Positions 55,673 through 64,000 of a stretch of DNA of 64,000 bases are shown here, piece by piece. This stretch comes from Lutibacter flavus. GTDB lineage: Bacteria; Bacteroidota; Bacteroidia; Flavobacteriales; Flavobacteriaceae. Numbering within the stretch: position 1 is the first letter of the stretch; the number at the start of each line of letters is the position of its first letter. Position numbers and translations under genes: made by a program. Where the stretch lies: contig NZ_FZNX01000001.1 of NCBI RefSeq assembly GCF_900188355.1, forward strand, positions 853,754 to 917,753. Direction: 5' to 3'. Under the pieces are notes generated by a model that did no database searches, was not told the origin of the DNA, and was given only the letters and a program-made list of their open reading frames with translations.

Positions 55673-55849
55673 TAAAAAGTACATTGAAAAATCTTGATTT
55701 TTAAAATAATCAAATTGACTTATTACAAAATTTGGGACATTATTAAGCTTCAATAAAAATTTAGAATTAGAAGTAATTTGAAGCATTTTTTTTGGTGGTA
55801 CTAAGGTAGTTTCGGAAACTACCTTTAGTTTAGTTAATTTTGTAATCAT
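55622..55849 (-). CDS. Doubtful 75-aa ORF with leader-peptide-like start
   Basis: The start MITKLTKLKVVSETTLVPPK resembles the LxKLxLxxxSxxEL leader found on Bacteroidota RiPP-type precursors, but there is no double-glycine site. The 3' part runs through palindromic element C, so the tail may be fortuitous. A possible remnant or decayed precursor gene. Confidence 0.3.
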   Translation of the reverse strand: MITKLTKLKVVSETTLVPPKKMLQITSNSKFLLKLNNVPNFVISQFDYFKNQDFSMYFLKSSRNLFIATSMFPQR

Positions 55850-55868
55850 CTTTCGGGGTTTTGACTAG

Positions 55869-55890
55869 TTTGGGGTTAATTTGGGGTTAA
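55869..55890. repeat. Tandem TTTGGGGTTAA duplication
   Basis: Two exact 11-base copies, 55869-55879 and 55880-55890, upstream of the 75-aa ORF. No gene or other structure is seen between here and the MarR gene end at 56118. Confidence 0.7.
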
Positions 55891-56117
55891 TTTATTCTTT
55901 CATTTTTTTAAAAAAGAGGTAGAAACAAAGTTCTTACTAACCATCTAACATTTGTAAAGCATTTTCGGACTGCTTTATAAAGTATGTGACTACAGTGTAA
56001 CTACCTCTAAGGGTTGATTTAACAATTCATATTCTCTCTTCTTTAATTTCAATTATTTATTTATAAACACTTATGGGGTGATAAATGTAAACTCCTAAAT
56101 AATTAAGGTTGGGGTCA

Positions 56118-56564
56118 TTATTTAATCCTAATTTTAATCAATAACTTATTAAGCACTGAAATTTCATCTTTTGATAAATTACCTACAACTTCATTTTCAA
56201 AATTCTTATGAATTAATTCTATTTCTGTTAATAGCGTTAATCCTTCATCAGTAATTCTAATTTCAACCTTCCTCCTATTTTCTTCATTTTGAAATCTGGT
56301 AATTAATCCTTTTAAACGTAATTTTTCAACTAAACGAGTTGTATTACTATTTTTACTTACCATTTCTGCCTGTAATGTTTGAAGGTCGGCTGGTGCTCCT
56401 TTCAATTCTTTTAAAGAACGTAAAACTTGATATTGTTGAATTGATAAAGCAAATTGTTTTAAATGATCTGAAAATTTTTCATTCATCCAGTTACCTGTCT
56501 GCAAAATATTTGCAATTGTAAATTCAGGTACGTTTAACGATTCCTTTTTAACATCTTTATTCAA
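56118..56564 (-). CDS. MarR-family transcriptional regulator
   Basis: 148 aa winged helix-turn-helix. The dimer helices flank LSIQQYQVLRSLKELKGAPADLQTLQAEMVSKNSNTTRLVEKLRLKGL with the NEENRRKVEIRITDEG wing. An overlapping dyad and -7 element lie upstream, so autoregulation is likely. It is divergent from the NifX-like gene and could control that redox locus. Confidence 0.9.
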   Translation of the reverse strand: MNKDVKKESLNVPEFTIANILQTGNWMNEKFSDHLKQFALSIQQYQVLRSLKELKGAPADLQTLQAEMVSKNSNTTRLVEKLRLKGLITRFQNEENRRKVEIRITDEGLTLLTEIELIHKNFENEVVGNLSKDEISVLNKLLIKIRIK

Positions 56565-56596
56565 CTTCGGGGGGACAACTATTTTCTATACTACTA

Positions 56597-56623
56597 TTGT
56601 ATAGACAACAAATGTATATACAA
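56597..56623. promoter_or_regulatory. MarR promoter and dyad
   Basis: TTGTATA (56597-56603) and TATACAA (56617-56623) form a dyad. The minus-strand -7 element TACATTTG (56609-56616) lies inside it, 45 bases before the MarR start. Confidence 0.5.
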
Positions 56624-56703
56624 ATATTAAAACAAACAAACTTTTTTGTTGAAAACTTTCAAAATATGTACCCAAATTAGCTCTACACATCTATTATTTC
56701 AAT

Positions 56704-56777
56704 AATCTTATTTAAATTTGTTCCAATGAATACCGTATTCAATCCTCTCACCTTCAATATTTTAATCTTATTTAAAT
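56704..56777 (+). repeat. Direct repeat AATCTTATTTAAAT, 60 bases apart
   Basis: Identical 14-mers at 56704-56717 and 56764-56777 in the 429-base gap between MarR and the NifX-like gene. Nothing else is seen in the gap apart from the MarR promoter. Confidence 0.6.
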
Positions 56778-56993
56778 ATATTCACAAGTGCTCTTTATAT
56801 TCCTTAATTTTAAGAATATAAAATATTTGAATTAATTATTATTTAGTTCTAAATTGTTAATAACTATGGAATTTTGTTCATTAAACCAGCTTTAATTTGG
56901 TTAAAATGAGCTTGCTTTCATTATTTTTTTAGTAACCTAAGTTGCAATTATGTCTCTTATTTTATGCTAAATTTGACTAAATACTTATTGATT

Positions 56994-57389
56994 ATGAAAA
57001 CAATAGTAGCAGTAACTTTCCAAAATAAAAAATCAATTTTTGACCACGCAGGCAAATGTAGAAATTTTTTAATGTATACAATTAATGAAGATATTATAGA
57101 AAAGAAACAATTAATTGAGCTTTCTAGGGAGGAAACATTACACGCTTTTTTTCATGGTGAAAACAATTCAAAAAGAAATATTCTACTGGAAGTTGATATT
57201 CTTTTAACAAGAGGTATTGGAGATGGAGCAATCCAAAATTTAGCAAGATATGATATTGCTTGTTATAAAATTGAAGAAACAGATCCCGACATCGCTATTA
57301 ATAAATTGATTAATGGAACCTTAGAAGCAATGGGGCCTGTTTCACATTCGATATCAGGATGTAACTGTAATTGTGGAAATCACCATTAG
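56994..57389 (+). CDS. NifX/NifB-like iron-molybdenum cluster-binding-type protein
   Basis: 131 aa from ATG 56994; the upstream in-frame ATG at 56964 is outside the domain. The fold of dinitrogenase cofactor-biosynthesis proteins is seen: FDHAGKCRNFLMYTINED, VDILLTRGIGDGAIQNLARYDIACY. The tail CNCNCGNHH (last nine residues) is a likely metal ligand set. Nitrogen fixation is not implied: stand-alone members occur in non-fixing bacteria. Converges with a cytochrome c gene, overlapping by four bases. Confidence 0.83.
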   Translation: MKTIVAVTFQNKKSIFDHAGKCRNFLMYTINEDIIEKKQLIELSREETLHAFFHGENNSKRNILLEVDILLTRGIGDGAIQNLARYDIACYKIEETDPDIAINKLINGTLEAMGPVSHSISGCNCNCGNHH

Positions 57390-57901
57390 AATTGTCTATT
57401 TCTATTACCCGCTCCCCTTCTAAGACCATTTCCTTTTCCTTTTGAATGCTCTTTATTAAAATGTTTTTGAAACCATTCAGGCTTTTCTATATCGTTATTA
57501 TATATATATTGTGAAATTATATGTATTTCTTCCTTAATAAAAGGTTGCTTTAGCATAACATTAAATTGTGATACGGCACCGCGCATTAAAGCCTCCTCCT
57601 CTTTTGGATCCATTACCCAATTTGTAAAAGCCAAAATGAATTCTTCTTCATTTGGATATGACATTTTATACCTTCTTTTTACAGCAACCATTGGGGGTGC
57701 AATTATTTCATCATGTGATTTTGTTACAACAGAATGACAGGCATAACAGTTTTGTTTGATTAATTTAAGCCCCTCGTCCTTTTGTTTCTTTGAAACATCA
57801 AAATTGGAAATGGTTGAATTTCCTGAATTTGATGTTTTGTTAGAACAATTAGATAGAAGAACTATGGATAAAAAGGATAGGAATATAATTTTTTTAATCA
57901 T
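57386..57901 (-). CDS. Cytochrome c lipoprotein (single haem)
   Basis: 171 aa. Lipobox LSNC (Cys19) and one haem-binding CYACH (Cys52, Cys55, His56). IIAPPMVAVKRRYKM after it may supply the axial methionine. The C-terminus is Lys/Arg/Gly/Asn-rich (KGKGNGLRRGAGNRNRQ). A periplasm-facing electron carrier. It follows the DUF2202 gene on the same strand with a 91-base gap. Confidence 0.9.
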   Translation of the reverse strand: MIKKIIFLSFLSIVLLSNCSNKTSNSGNSTISNFDVSKKQKDEGLKLIKQNCYACHSVVTKSHDEIIAPPMVAVKRRYKMSYPNEEEFILAFTNWVMDPKEEEALMRGAVSQFNVMLKQPFIKEEIHIISQYIYNNDIEKPEWFQKHFNKEHSKGKGNGLRRGAGNRNRQF

Positions 57902-57992
57902 TTCGTGTCAATATTCTTATTATATATTGTCAATTTCAAACTTTTAAAATTATAAAAAGTAACTAAAGTTACTACCTTACTCAATTTCCACC

Positions 57993-58532
57993 TCATTTTT
58001 CGTACGGACTCGTTACAATTAAATCAAATTCTTCCTGGCTTATGTATTCGGGTATATAAATACTATCATATAATAAAGTTTGATTGTAAAAGCTTCTTAA
58101 ATGATTTCTTGATCCGCATTTTAATGAACCATAAACATTTAATAAATCATATTTAGTTGTTCTCGATTCTTTTATTATTAAATCAAGAGTATCGTAATCT
58201 TCAATTATATCTCCGGCAATAATTGCATTTAAAAGAGAAATTTTTGATAACTCTATTAAATGGTTATATTTTTCTTGTATTAATTGATTTTTAAATTCCC
58301 CAATAATTTCTGATGCAGGATCTTCTATGTTGTATTTTTCTAATAAATTAAGGACACTATTCATATGTTTCTCTTCACTTAAAATAATATTATTAAAAAT
58401 TTGAGAATAGTATTTATCATAAGAATAGATATATACATCTTTAGCTAATTTTTCTAATTCTCTTAAATATAATAAATCTTCTATTTCATCTGAAGTTAAT
58501 ACTAATACTTTTTTTGAATCAGTATTTTTCAT
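57993..58532 (-). CDS. DUF2202 ferritin-like protein, apparently cut off from its signal peptide
   Basis: 179 aa from the ATG at 58532. The DUF2202 domain covers residues about 10-165: DLLYLRELEKLAKDVYIYSYDKY, IILSEEKHMNSVLNLLEKY, then the AIIAGDIIEDYDTLDLIIKES region; the E, E and H residues match a ferritin-like di-metal four-helix bundle. Relatives are usually secreted lipoproteins. Here a lipoprotein signal lies immediately upstream in the same frame but separated by one TAA, so this product would be cytoplasmic unless the stop is read through. Confidence 0.85.
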   Translation of the reverse strand: MKNTDSKKVLVLTSDEIEDLLYLRELEKLAKDVYIYSYDKYYSQIFNNIILSEEKHMNSVLNLLEKYNIEDPASEIIGEFKNQLIQEKYNHLIELSKISLLNAIIAGDIIEDYDTLDLIIKESRTTKYDLLNVYGSLKCGSRNHLRSFYNQTLLYDSIYIPEYISQEEFDLIVTSPYEK

Positions 58533-58535
58533 ATT

Positions 58536-58628
58536 TTACTCTTTTGAATCAAATAATTCTAAAGAGTTTGTTTCAATATTACAGCCAAAAAGTATAAATA
58601 ATGAAATTACCAAAGTTATTGTTTTCAT
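58536..58628 (-). pseudogene. Orphan lipoprotein signal peptide in frame with DUF2202
   Basis: 30-aa ORF MKTITLVISLFILFGC (Cys16 of lipobox LFGC) followed by NIETNSLELFDSKE and a TAA, then one codon, then the DUF2202 ATG in the same frame (58628-58532 = 96 bases). It is best read as the N-terminus of the downstream lipoprotein broken by a nonsense change or a sequencing error. It could also be a tiny lipoprotein. Confidence 0.65.
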
Positions 58629-58712
58629 CTTAAATAATGTAATTATACTTTATTTAGACTTACCTTTTATAAAAAAGCTTGAAACTAATTATCTTTTTAT
58701 ATTCTTTAAAAT

Positions 58713-58745
58713 AAAAAATGCCTTCATAATTTGAAGGCATTTTTT
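58713..58745 (-). terminator. Terminator of typA
   Basis: AAAAAATGCCTTCA / TGAAGGCATTTTTT stem, just past the typA stop on the minus strand. Confidence 0.85.
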
Positions 58746-58764
58746 AATAAATTTTATTATGAAA

Positions 58765-60534
58765 TTATCTAAAGTTAATTTTACGCATACGTAAACTTAA
58801 CGGAGTTACTTCTAAATATTCATCATCTTTAATGTATTCCATACATTCTTCTAATGAATAATCAATTTTTGGTGCAATTTTTACACTATCATCAGTACCA
58901 GATTTACGTACGTTTGTTAATTTTTTTCCTTTGATTAGATTAACAGCCATATCTTCCTGCTTATTGTTTTCTCCAACAACCTGACCTTTATAAATATCCT
59001 GATTAGGATCAATAAAGAATTTACCTCTATCTTGTAATTTATCAATAGAATACGCAGTTGCTTTTCCTGTTTCAGCTGAAACAATTGCTCCATTATTTGA
59101 AGTTGCTATTTCTCCTTTATGAGCATCAAAACCACGTAATCTATGATTTATAATTGCCTCACCTGCTGTTGCAGTTAATATTTTATTACGTAAACCTATT
59201 AAACCACGTGAAGGAATATCAAATTCCAAATGTTGTAAATCACCTTTTGGCTCCATTACTAATAAATCTCCTTTTCTTAGAGAAACCAGATTTATTGCTT
59301 TACTTGCAGATTCTTCAGGAACATTAATAACTAATGTTTCATAAGGTTCACATTTAACGCCATCAATTTCTTTAATTATAACTTGTGGACGTCCAACTTG
59401 TAACTCATAACCTTCTCTACGCATTGTTTCTATTAGAACAGATAAATGCAAAATTCCGCGACCAAATACATTAAATTTATCTTCAGTATCCGTATCCTCA
59501 ACTCTAAGTGCTAAATTCTTTTCTGTTTCTTTGTACAATCTGTCTCTTAAATGACGAGATGTTACATATTTACCTTCTTTTCCATAAAATGGAGAGTTAT
59601 TAATTGTAAACAACATACTCATTGTAGGTTCATCTACTTTTAATCTTGGCAATGGTTCAGGGTTTTCTATATCTGCAATTGTATCTCCAATATCAAAACC
59701 TTCAATTCCTGTTATTGCACAAATATCACCACTTCTTACTTTGTCCGTTCTATCTTTTCCTAATCCTTCAAATGTATGTAACTCTTTAATACGTACTTTT
59801 TTGGTACTACCATCAGCTTTACATAACATATAATCTTTTCCTTCTTCTAAATCCCCTCTAAAAACACGCCCAATAGCAATACGACCAACAAAAGATGTAA
59901 AATCTAAAGAGGTAATTTGCATTTGTACAGTTCCTTCTTTATATGGAGCCTCTGGTATATTTTTAATAATGGAATCTAAAAGTGGAATAATATTATCTGT
60001 TTCTTCTCTCCAGTCTCTATTCATCCAACCATTTTTAGCAGAACCATAAATAGTATCAAACTCTAATTGATCTTCCGTTGCGTCTAATGCAAACATTAAA
60101 TCAAATACTTTTTCGTGAACTATATCTGGAGTACAGTTAGGTTTATCAACCTTATTTACAACAACAATAGGAGTTAATCCTAACTCTAAAGCCTTTCCTA
60201 AAACAAAACGTGTTTGTGGCATTGGTCCTTCAAAAGCATCAACTAACAATAAAACACCATCAGCCATTTTTAATACACGTTCTACTTCCCCACCAAAATC
60301 GGCGTGACCAGGAGTATCAATAATATTAATTTTAACACCTTTATATATAATAGAAACATTTTTAGATAGAATTGTAATTCCACGTTCACGTTCCAAATCA
60401 TTATTATCTAATAATAGATCGGTACGAACTTTACGCTCATCTAAAATGTGAGCTTGATCAATAATTTTATCAACCAAAGTAGTTTTACCGTGATCAACGT
60501 GGGCAATAATTGCTATATTTCTGATAGATTGCAT
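58765..60534 (-). CDS. typA: Translational GTPase TypA/BipA
   Basis: 589 aa from the ATG at 60534 ([19 protein letters not shown]); the ATG at 60558 adds eight residues not seen in the family. GTPase motifs: [26 protein letters not shown]; switch 1 RERGITI. A ribosome-associated GTPase used under cold and other stress and in ribosome assembly. Stands alone. Confidence 0.96.
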   Translation of the reverse strand: MQSIRNIAIIAHVDHGKTTLVDKIIDQAHILDERKVRTDLLLDNNDLERERGITILSKNVSIIYKGVKINIIDTPGHADFGGEVERVLKMADGVLLLVDAFEGPMPQTRFVLGKALELGLTPIVVVNKVDKPNCTPDIVHEKVFDLMFALDATEDQLEFDTIYGSAKNGWMNRDWREETDNIIPLLDSIIKNIPEAPYKEGTVQMQITSLDFTSFVGRIAIGRVFRGDLEEGKDYMLCKADGSTKKVRIKELHTFEGLGKDRTDKVRSGDICAITGIEGFDIGDTIADIENPEPLPRLKVDEPTMSMLFTINNSPFYGKEGKYVTSRHLRDRLYKETEKNLALRVEDTDTEDKFNVFGRGILHLSVLIETMRREGYELQVGRPQVIIKEIDGVKCEPYETLVINVPEESASKAINLVSLRKGDLLVMEPKGDLQHLEFDIPSRGLIGLRNKILTATAGEAIINHRLRGFDAHKGEIATSNNGAIVSAETGKATAYSIDKLQDRGKFFIDPNQDIYKGQVVGENNKQEDMAVNLIKGKKLTNVRKSGTDDSVKIAPKIDYSLEECMEYIKDDEYLEVTPLSLRMRKINFR

Positions 60535-60640
60535 ATTCTGAATTTTTAGAAGCTGCAAAAGTAGTTGTTTTATTTTGTTTTACGTAACAAATTTTAAAGA
60601 ATGATTAATATATAATTTGTTGATTTATAAAGACATAAAA

Positions 60641-60664
60641 AAAGAGCTGTTAAAACAGCTCTTT
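60641..60664 (-). terminator. Terminator of the proline dehydrogenase gene
   Basis: AAAGAGCTGT / ACAGCTCTTT stem with TAAA loop. On the minus strand the T-run follows. Confidence 0.85.
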
Positions 60665-60683
60665 AAAAGATAACTATATTTCT

Positions 60684-61850
60684 TTAAACTTTACGTCTTT
60701 CTCTTTCTTCTTTTAACAATCGTAACTCTCTATTTGTTTGTCCGGACACCGAGGTGTTTTCTTCTGCTCGCCTTATTAAATAGGGCATTACATCACGAAC
60801 TGGCCCAAATGGGAGGTATTTAGCAACATTATATCCATCTTTAGCTAAATTATAGCTTATATGATCACTCATTCCATATAATTGACCAAACCATAATCTC
60901 AAATCATCTTTATCTAAACCAGATTTAGCTATTAAATCCATTAATAAATAGGAGCTCTCTTCATTATGTGTTCCTGAAAATATAGCCATATCATCTATAT
61001 TTTTGAACATATATTCCAATACATCATTAAACATTTTATCGGTGGCGTCCTTATTTACACATATTGGATCTTTATAACCTTTCTTTTCTGCGCGTTCACG
61101 TTCTTTTTCCATATAAGCTCCACGAACTAACTTCATTCCAACCTTAAATCCTTGTTCTTTTGATCTTTTATGCAACTTCTTAAGATAATCTAACCTATCC
61201 CATCTATATAATTGTAAAGTTCCAAATACAATCACTTTTTCTTGATTGTATTTTACCATCATTTCTTCAATTAAATCATCTGCCGCATCTTGCATCCAAG
61301 ATTCTTCGGCATCGATTAACAATGGTACATCTCTATCATATGCAGCTTTACTTACAATGTCATATCTTTCCTTAATTCGTTTCCATTCTACTTCTTCATG
61401 AGGATCTAATGGCGTTCCTTCTGTTATTTTTTGATAAATAGAAAATTTTCCAAAACCAGTTGGTTTAAAAACGGCGAAAGGTATACTTTTCTTCTCTTTA
61501 CCAAACTTAATAGTATTCAACGTTTTTTCCATTGCCAAATCAAACTGTTCTTCTACTTCTTTTCCTTCAACAGAATAATCTAAAACAGAATGTACTCTCT
61601 TAGAATACATTTTATCAATTATAGGCATACAATCTTTCTCTGTAACTCCACCGCAAAAATGATCGAAAACAGTTGCTCTAATAATTCCTTCAACTGGTAA
61701 ATGCGTTTTAAGGGCAAATCTCGTTACAGCTGTACCAATTTTTACAAGTGGTTCTCGCTTAATCATTTCAAATAAATAAAAAGCTCTATCTAATTCTGAA
61801 TTAGATTTTATTGCAAATGCAACTTCAGTATTATCAAATAAATTTTCCAT
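60684..61850 (-). CDS. Proline dehydrogenase
   Basis: 388 aa, the stand-alone form of the FAD-dependent barrel enzyme. KPTGFGKFSIY, DAEESWMQDAAD, GMKLVRGAYMEKER, and the C-terminal YLIRRAEENTSV region where two arginines bind the proline carboxylate. It oxidises proline to pyrroline-5-carboxylate at the membrane. The P5C dehydrogenase partner is not in the window. Confidence 0.94.
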   Translation of the reverse strand: MENLFDNTEVAFAIKSNSELDRAFYLFEMIKREPLVKIGTAVTRFALKTHLPVEGIIRATVFDHFCGGVTEKDCMPIIDKMYSKRVHSVLDYSVEGKEVEEQFDLAMEKTLNTIKFGKEKKSIPFAVFKPTGFGKFSIYQKITEGTPLDPHEEVEWKRIKERYDIVSKAAYDRDVPLLIDAEESWMQDAADDLIEEMMVKYNQEKVIVFGTLQLYRWDRLDYLKKLHKRSKEQGFKVGMKLVRGAYMEKERERAEKKGYKDPICVNKDATDKMFNDVLEYMFKNIDDMAIFSGTHNEESSYLLMDLIAKSGLDKDDLRLWFGQLYGMSDHISYNLAKDGYNVAKYLPFGPVRDVMPYLIRRAEENTSVSGQTNRELRLLKEERERRKV

Positions 61851-61936
61851 TCTAAAATATATTTGAACAAAGATAATTACAAACAGTTTAATTTTTCATT
61901 TTTTTACCCTTAATTTGCACTAAAATATTATCCAAA

Positions 61937-63013
61937 ATGCAGCCTATATTACCAATATTATCCAATAATTACTTTGTAAACTTTCAAGAAGATGCATATG
62001 CTAAATTAAATAGTTATATCGTTACAAATTTACCTTCAAAAATTTTCATATTAGTTGATGAAAATACCAACGAAAATTGCTTACCAATATTAATGCAAGA
62101 ACTTGAAACTACAATAGGTATTGAAATTATTGAAATTGAAGCTGGTGAAGAAAATAAAAATTTAGATACTTGTTCTGGAGTTTGGCTTGCACTTACAGAA
62201 CTTGGCGCAGATAGAAAAAGTTTATTGATAAATTTAGGAGGTGGGGTAATCACTGATTTAGGCGGTTTTGTCGCTTCTTGTTTTAAAAGAGGAATTTCTT
62301 TTATTAACATTCCCACAACCTTATTAAGTATGGTTGACGCCTCTGTAGGCGGAAAAACTGGTGTGGATTTAGGCGTTTTAAAAAATCAAATTGGATTATT
62401 TTCTGATCCGGAGATGGTATTGATTGATACAACTTATTTAGATACAGTAACGGAAAGAGAAATACGTTCTGGACTGGCAGAAATCATTAAATATGGATTA
62501 ACTTATGATGTGAATCTTTGGAATAAAATTAATGATTTTAAAGAACTTAATCTTAACAATATTACTACTCTAATTCATCGTTCAATTGAAATTAAAAACG
62601 AAGTGGTTACTGAAGACCCTAAAGAAGCTGGAATAAGAAAAGTTTTAAATTATGGCCATACTTTAGGACATGCAATTGAATCATATTTTCTGGAATCTAA
62701 TGACAAAGAAAATTTAACACATGGAGAAGCAATTGCAATTGGGATGATTACTGAAGCTTATTTATCAGAAAAATTGCTAAATTTTTCATCAGATAAGTTG
62801 AACCATATTAAACAAAAACTAATTAAAATTTATGGTAAGGTTATAATTGAGCCTCAAGATTATAACGCTATTATGGAACTTTTAATTCACGACAAGAAAA
62901 ATGTTAGCGGACAAGTTAATTTTGTATTGTTAACTGATTATGAGCATTTTAAATTTGATTGCGTTGTTAAAAAAGACTTGTTAATACACGCATTAGATTA
63001 CTATAATAGTTAA
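61937..63013 (+). CDS. aroB: 3-dehydroquinate synthase
   Basis: 358 aa. NAD-binding GGGVITDLGGFVAS, TTLLSMVDASVGGKTGVD, and zinc ligands including RKVLNYGHTLGHAIE and HGEAIAIGM. Second step of the shikimate pathway. Not linked to aroK at 46.1 kb. Divergent from proline dehydrogenase. Confidence 0.96.
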   Translation: MQPILPILSNNYFVNFQEDAYAKLNSYIVTNLPSKIFILVDENTNENCLPILMQELETTIGIEIIEIEAGEENKNLDTCSGVWLALTELGADRKSLLINLGGGVITDLGGFVASCFKRGISFINIPTTLLSMVDASVGGKTGVDLGVLKNQIGLFSDPEMVLIDTTYLDTVTEREIRSGLAEIIKYGLTYDVNLWNKINDFKELNLNNITTLIHRSIEIKNEVVTEDPKEAGIRKVLNYGHTLGHAIESYFLESNDKENLTHGEAIAIGMITEAYLSEKLLNFSSDKLNHIKQKLIKIYGKVIIEPQDYNAIMELLIHDKKNVSGQVNFVLLTDYEHFKFDCVVKKDLLIHALDYYNS

Positions 63014-63135
63014 TTATTAATTACGAATAATTAATTAAAAATTATAAGTTAATAAATTCTTTCTATATTTTTTATTCTATTCTTTTTTTTATAAAGAACT
63101 AATGTCTAATCGCCAAAAGCGAATAACTTTAAAGC

Positions 63136-64000
63136 CTAACAACAGCCTACAATAACTTCTCTATATACTTCTTTATAAGCAGGCAATACATTTTGTAAGC
63201 TAAAACGTTTGGCTTGTTCTAATGCATTCTCTTTAAACTGTTGTAATCTATCCGAATCTTCTAAAATAAATATACCATTTTTAGCCATATCATCGGTATC
63301 TCCTACATTACTCATAAATCCTGTAACTCCATTTATATTTACTTCTGGTAAACCTCCGGCATTGGTAGAAATCACAGGTGTTCTTGCTGCCATTGCTTCT
63401 AAAGCTGCTAAACCAAAACTTTCAGTTTGTGATGGTAATAAAAACAAATCAGAATAGCATAATAATTTATTAACTTCATTACTATTTCCTAAAAACAGCA
63501 CTTTGTCTAGAATCCCTAAATCTTTAGCCTGGCATTCAATATTCTCTCTATCAGGTCCTTCACCTACTAACAATAATTTTGAAGGAATTACTTTTTGAAT
63601 TTTATAAAAGATTTCCATTACATCAGATGCCCTTTTAACAGGTCGTAAATTGCTAATATGTGTTATAATTCGCTCGTTTTCATTAGCAATTGTATTTCTT
63701 TGGCACTCTGGAGCTTCAATTTCAGGATATTTTTCAAAATCAATAAAATTATGAATCACATGAATTTCCTTAGTTATATTAAATAAACGCAAGGTATCAC
63801 TCTTTAAACTTTCTGAAACCGTTGTAACAACATCAGAATTATTAATGCTAAATTCAACTGCAGTTTTATAATTTGGATGACTTCCTACTAAAGTAATATC
63901 TGTACCATGAAGTGTTGTAACCACTTTTATATCAATACCCTTTTCCTTTAACATTTGCTTTGCCATATAAGCTGCATATGCGTGTGGAATTGCATAATGA
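63136..64000 (-). CDS. bshA: BshA, N-acetylglucosaminyl L-malate synthase, N-terminus cut by window edge
   Basis: The reading frame is open to the right edge (upstream residues HYAIPHAYAAYMAKQ precede the first in-window methionine). GT4 glycosyltransferase: TLHGTDITLVGSHP, SNLRPVKRASDVMEIF, and the nucleotide-sugar region LPSQTESFGLAALEAMAARTPVISTNAGGLPE. It joins GlcNAc to L-malate, the first bacillithiol step; the malate-side motifs with HGTD are typical. YtxJ at 31.3 kb fits this pathway. The true start lies outside the window. Confidence 0.93.
   Translation of the reverse strand, partial: HYAIPHAYAAYMAKQMLKEKGIDIKVVTTLHGTDITLVGSHPNYKTAVEFSINNSDVVTTVSESLKSDTLRLFNITKEIHVIHNFIDFEKYPEIEAPECQRNTIANENERIITHISNLRPVKRASDVMEIFYKIQKVIPSKLLLVGEGPDRENIECQAKDLGILDKVLFLGNSNEVNKLLCYSDLFLLPSQTESFGLAALEAMAARTPVISTNAGGLPEVNINGVTGFMSNVGDTDDMAKNGIFILEDSDRLQQFKENALEQAKRFSLQNVLPAYKEVYREVIVGCC

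Noticed and set aside
56994..57389. Nitrogen-fixation gene
   Set aside because: The domain is NifX-like, but no other nif gene is present and stand-alone members are common in non-fixing bacteria.
58536..58538. Programmed stop-codon readthrough in DUF2202
   Set aside because: No stimulatory context or recoding element visible. A mutation or sequence error is simpler, so readthrough is only mentioned.
60535..60558. Longer TypA start
   Set aside because: The ATG at 60558 adds eight residues not typical of Typ[20 protein letters not shown] fits the family start.

Overview
The window looks like chromosome of a Flavobacteriaceae-type Bacteroidota. It is AT-rich. Start codons have no obvious Shine-Dalgarno sequences, and several sit a few bases after a TAnnTTTG -7 element, the Bacteroidota promoter type. 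Many products are secreted or are lipoproteins. Family content also fits: DUF4252 with an ECF sigma factor, a FKBP lipoprotein, BshA/YtxJ bacillithiol functions, and a split transketolase. The genus cannot be fixed from sequence alone. No rRNA, CRISPR array, prophage or intact insertion sequence is visible.

Layout. 1-10.7 kb: a truncated M14 carboxypeptidase divergent from a small XRE regulator with a set of TTACAnnTGTAA boxes between them, an M1 aminopeptidase, an ECF sigma / anti-sigma / DUF4252 x2 operon, an S41 protease, a patatin and two lipoproteins. 10.8-20.2 kb: peptidase T and the aspartate-family amino-acid block lysA, thr leader peptide, thrA, thrB, thrC, then a Cys/Met PLP enzyme. 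20.2-35.7 kb: a soluble CBS-histidine kinase with an unknown partner, Xaa-Pro aminopeptidase, gcvT, rmuC, peroxiredoxin, glyA, fahA, ytxJ and clpB. 35.9-40.1 kb: four unfamiliar secreted or outer-membrane proteins, two of them sharing DGSC-type repeats. 40.1-46.6 kb: smpB, a UbiA-type enzyme, maf, half a transketolase, FKBP, S4 protein, methyltransferase, phosphoribosyltransferase and aroK. 46.7-47 kb: tRNA-Lys(TTT) and tRNA-Leu(GAG). 47-54.5 kb: lipoproteins, an NRAMP-like transporter lacking the canonical metal ligands, DEAD-box helicase, cold-shock protein, glycosyltransferase and thioesterase. 54.5-58.6 kb: the most accessory-looking part, with three copies of an imperfect palindromic element around a CAP-domain lipoprotein and tiny ORFs, then MarR, a NifX-like protein, a cytochrome c lipoprotein and a DUF2202 gene cut from its lipoprotein signal by one in-frame stop. 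58.7-64 kb: typA, proline dehydrogenase, aroB and a truncated bshA.

Most of the window is ordinary housekeeping. The points most worth a second look are: the threonine/isoleucine-rich leader peptide before thrA; the palindromic element family at 54.7-55.7 kb; the stop-split DUF2202 lipoprotein in a small redox locus; the ligand-less NRAMP under a cluster of AATACT half-sites; the DGSC-repeat secreted protein cluster; and the probable autoregulated XRE operator array. A dispersed family of hairpin repeats with TGTCA...TGACA-type ends, and a MITE-like element, occupy several intergenic gaps.
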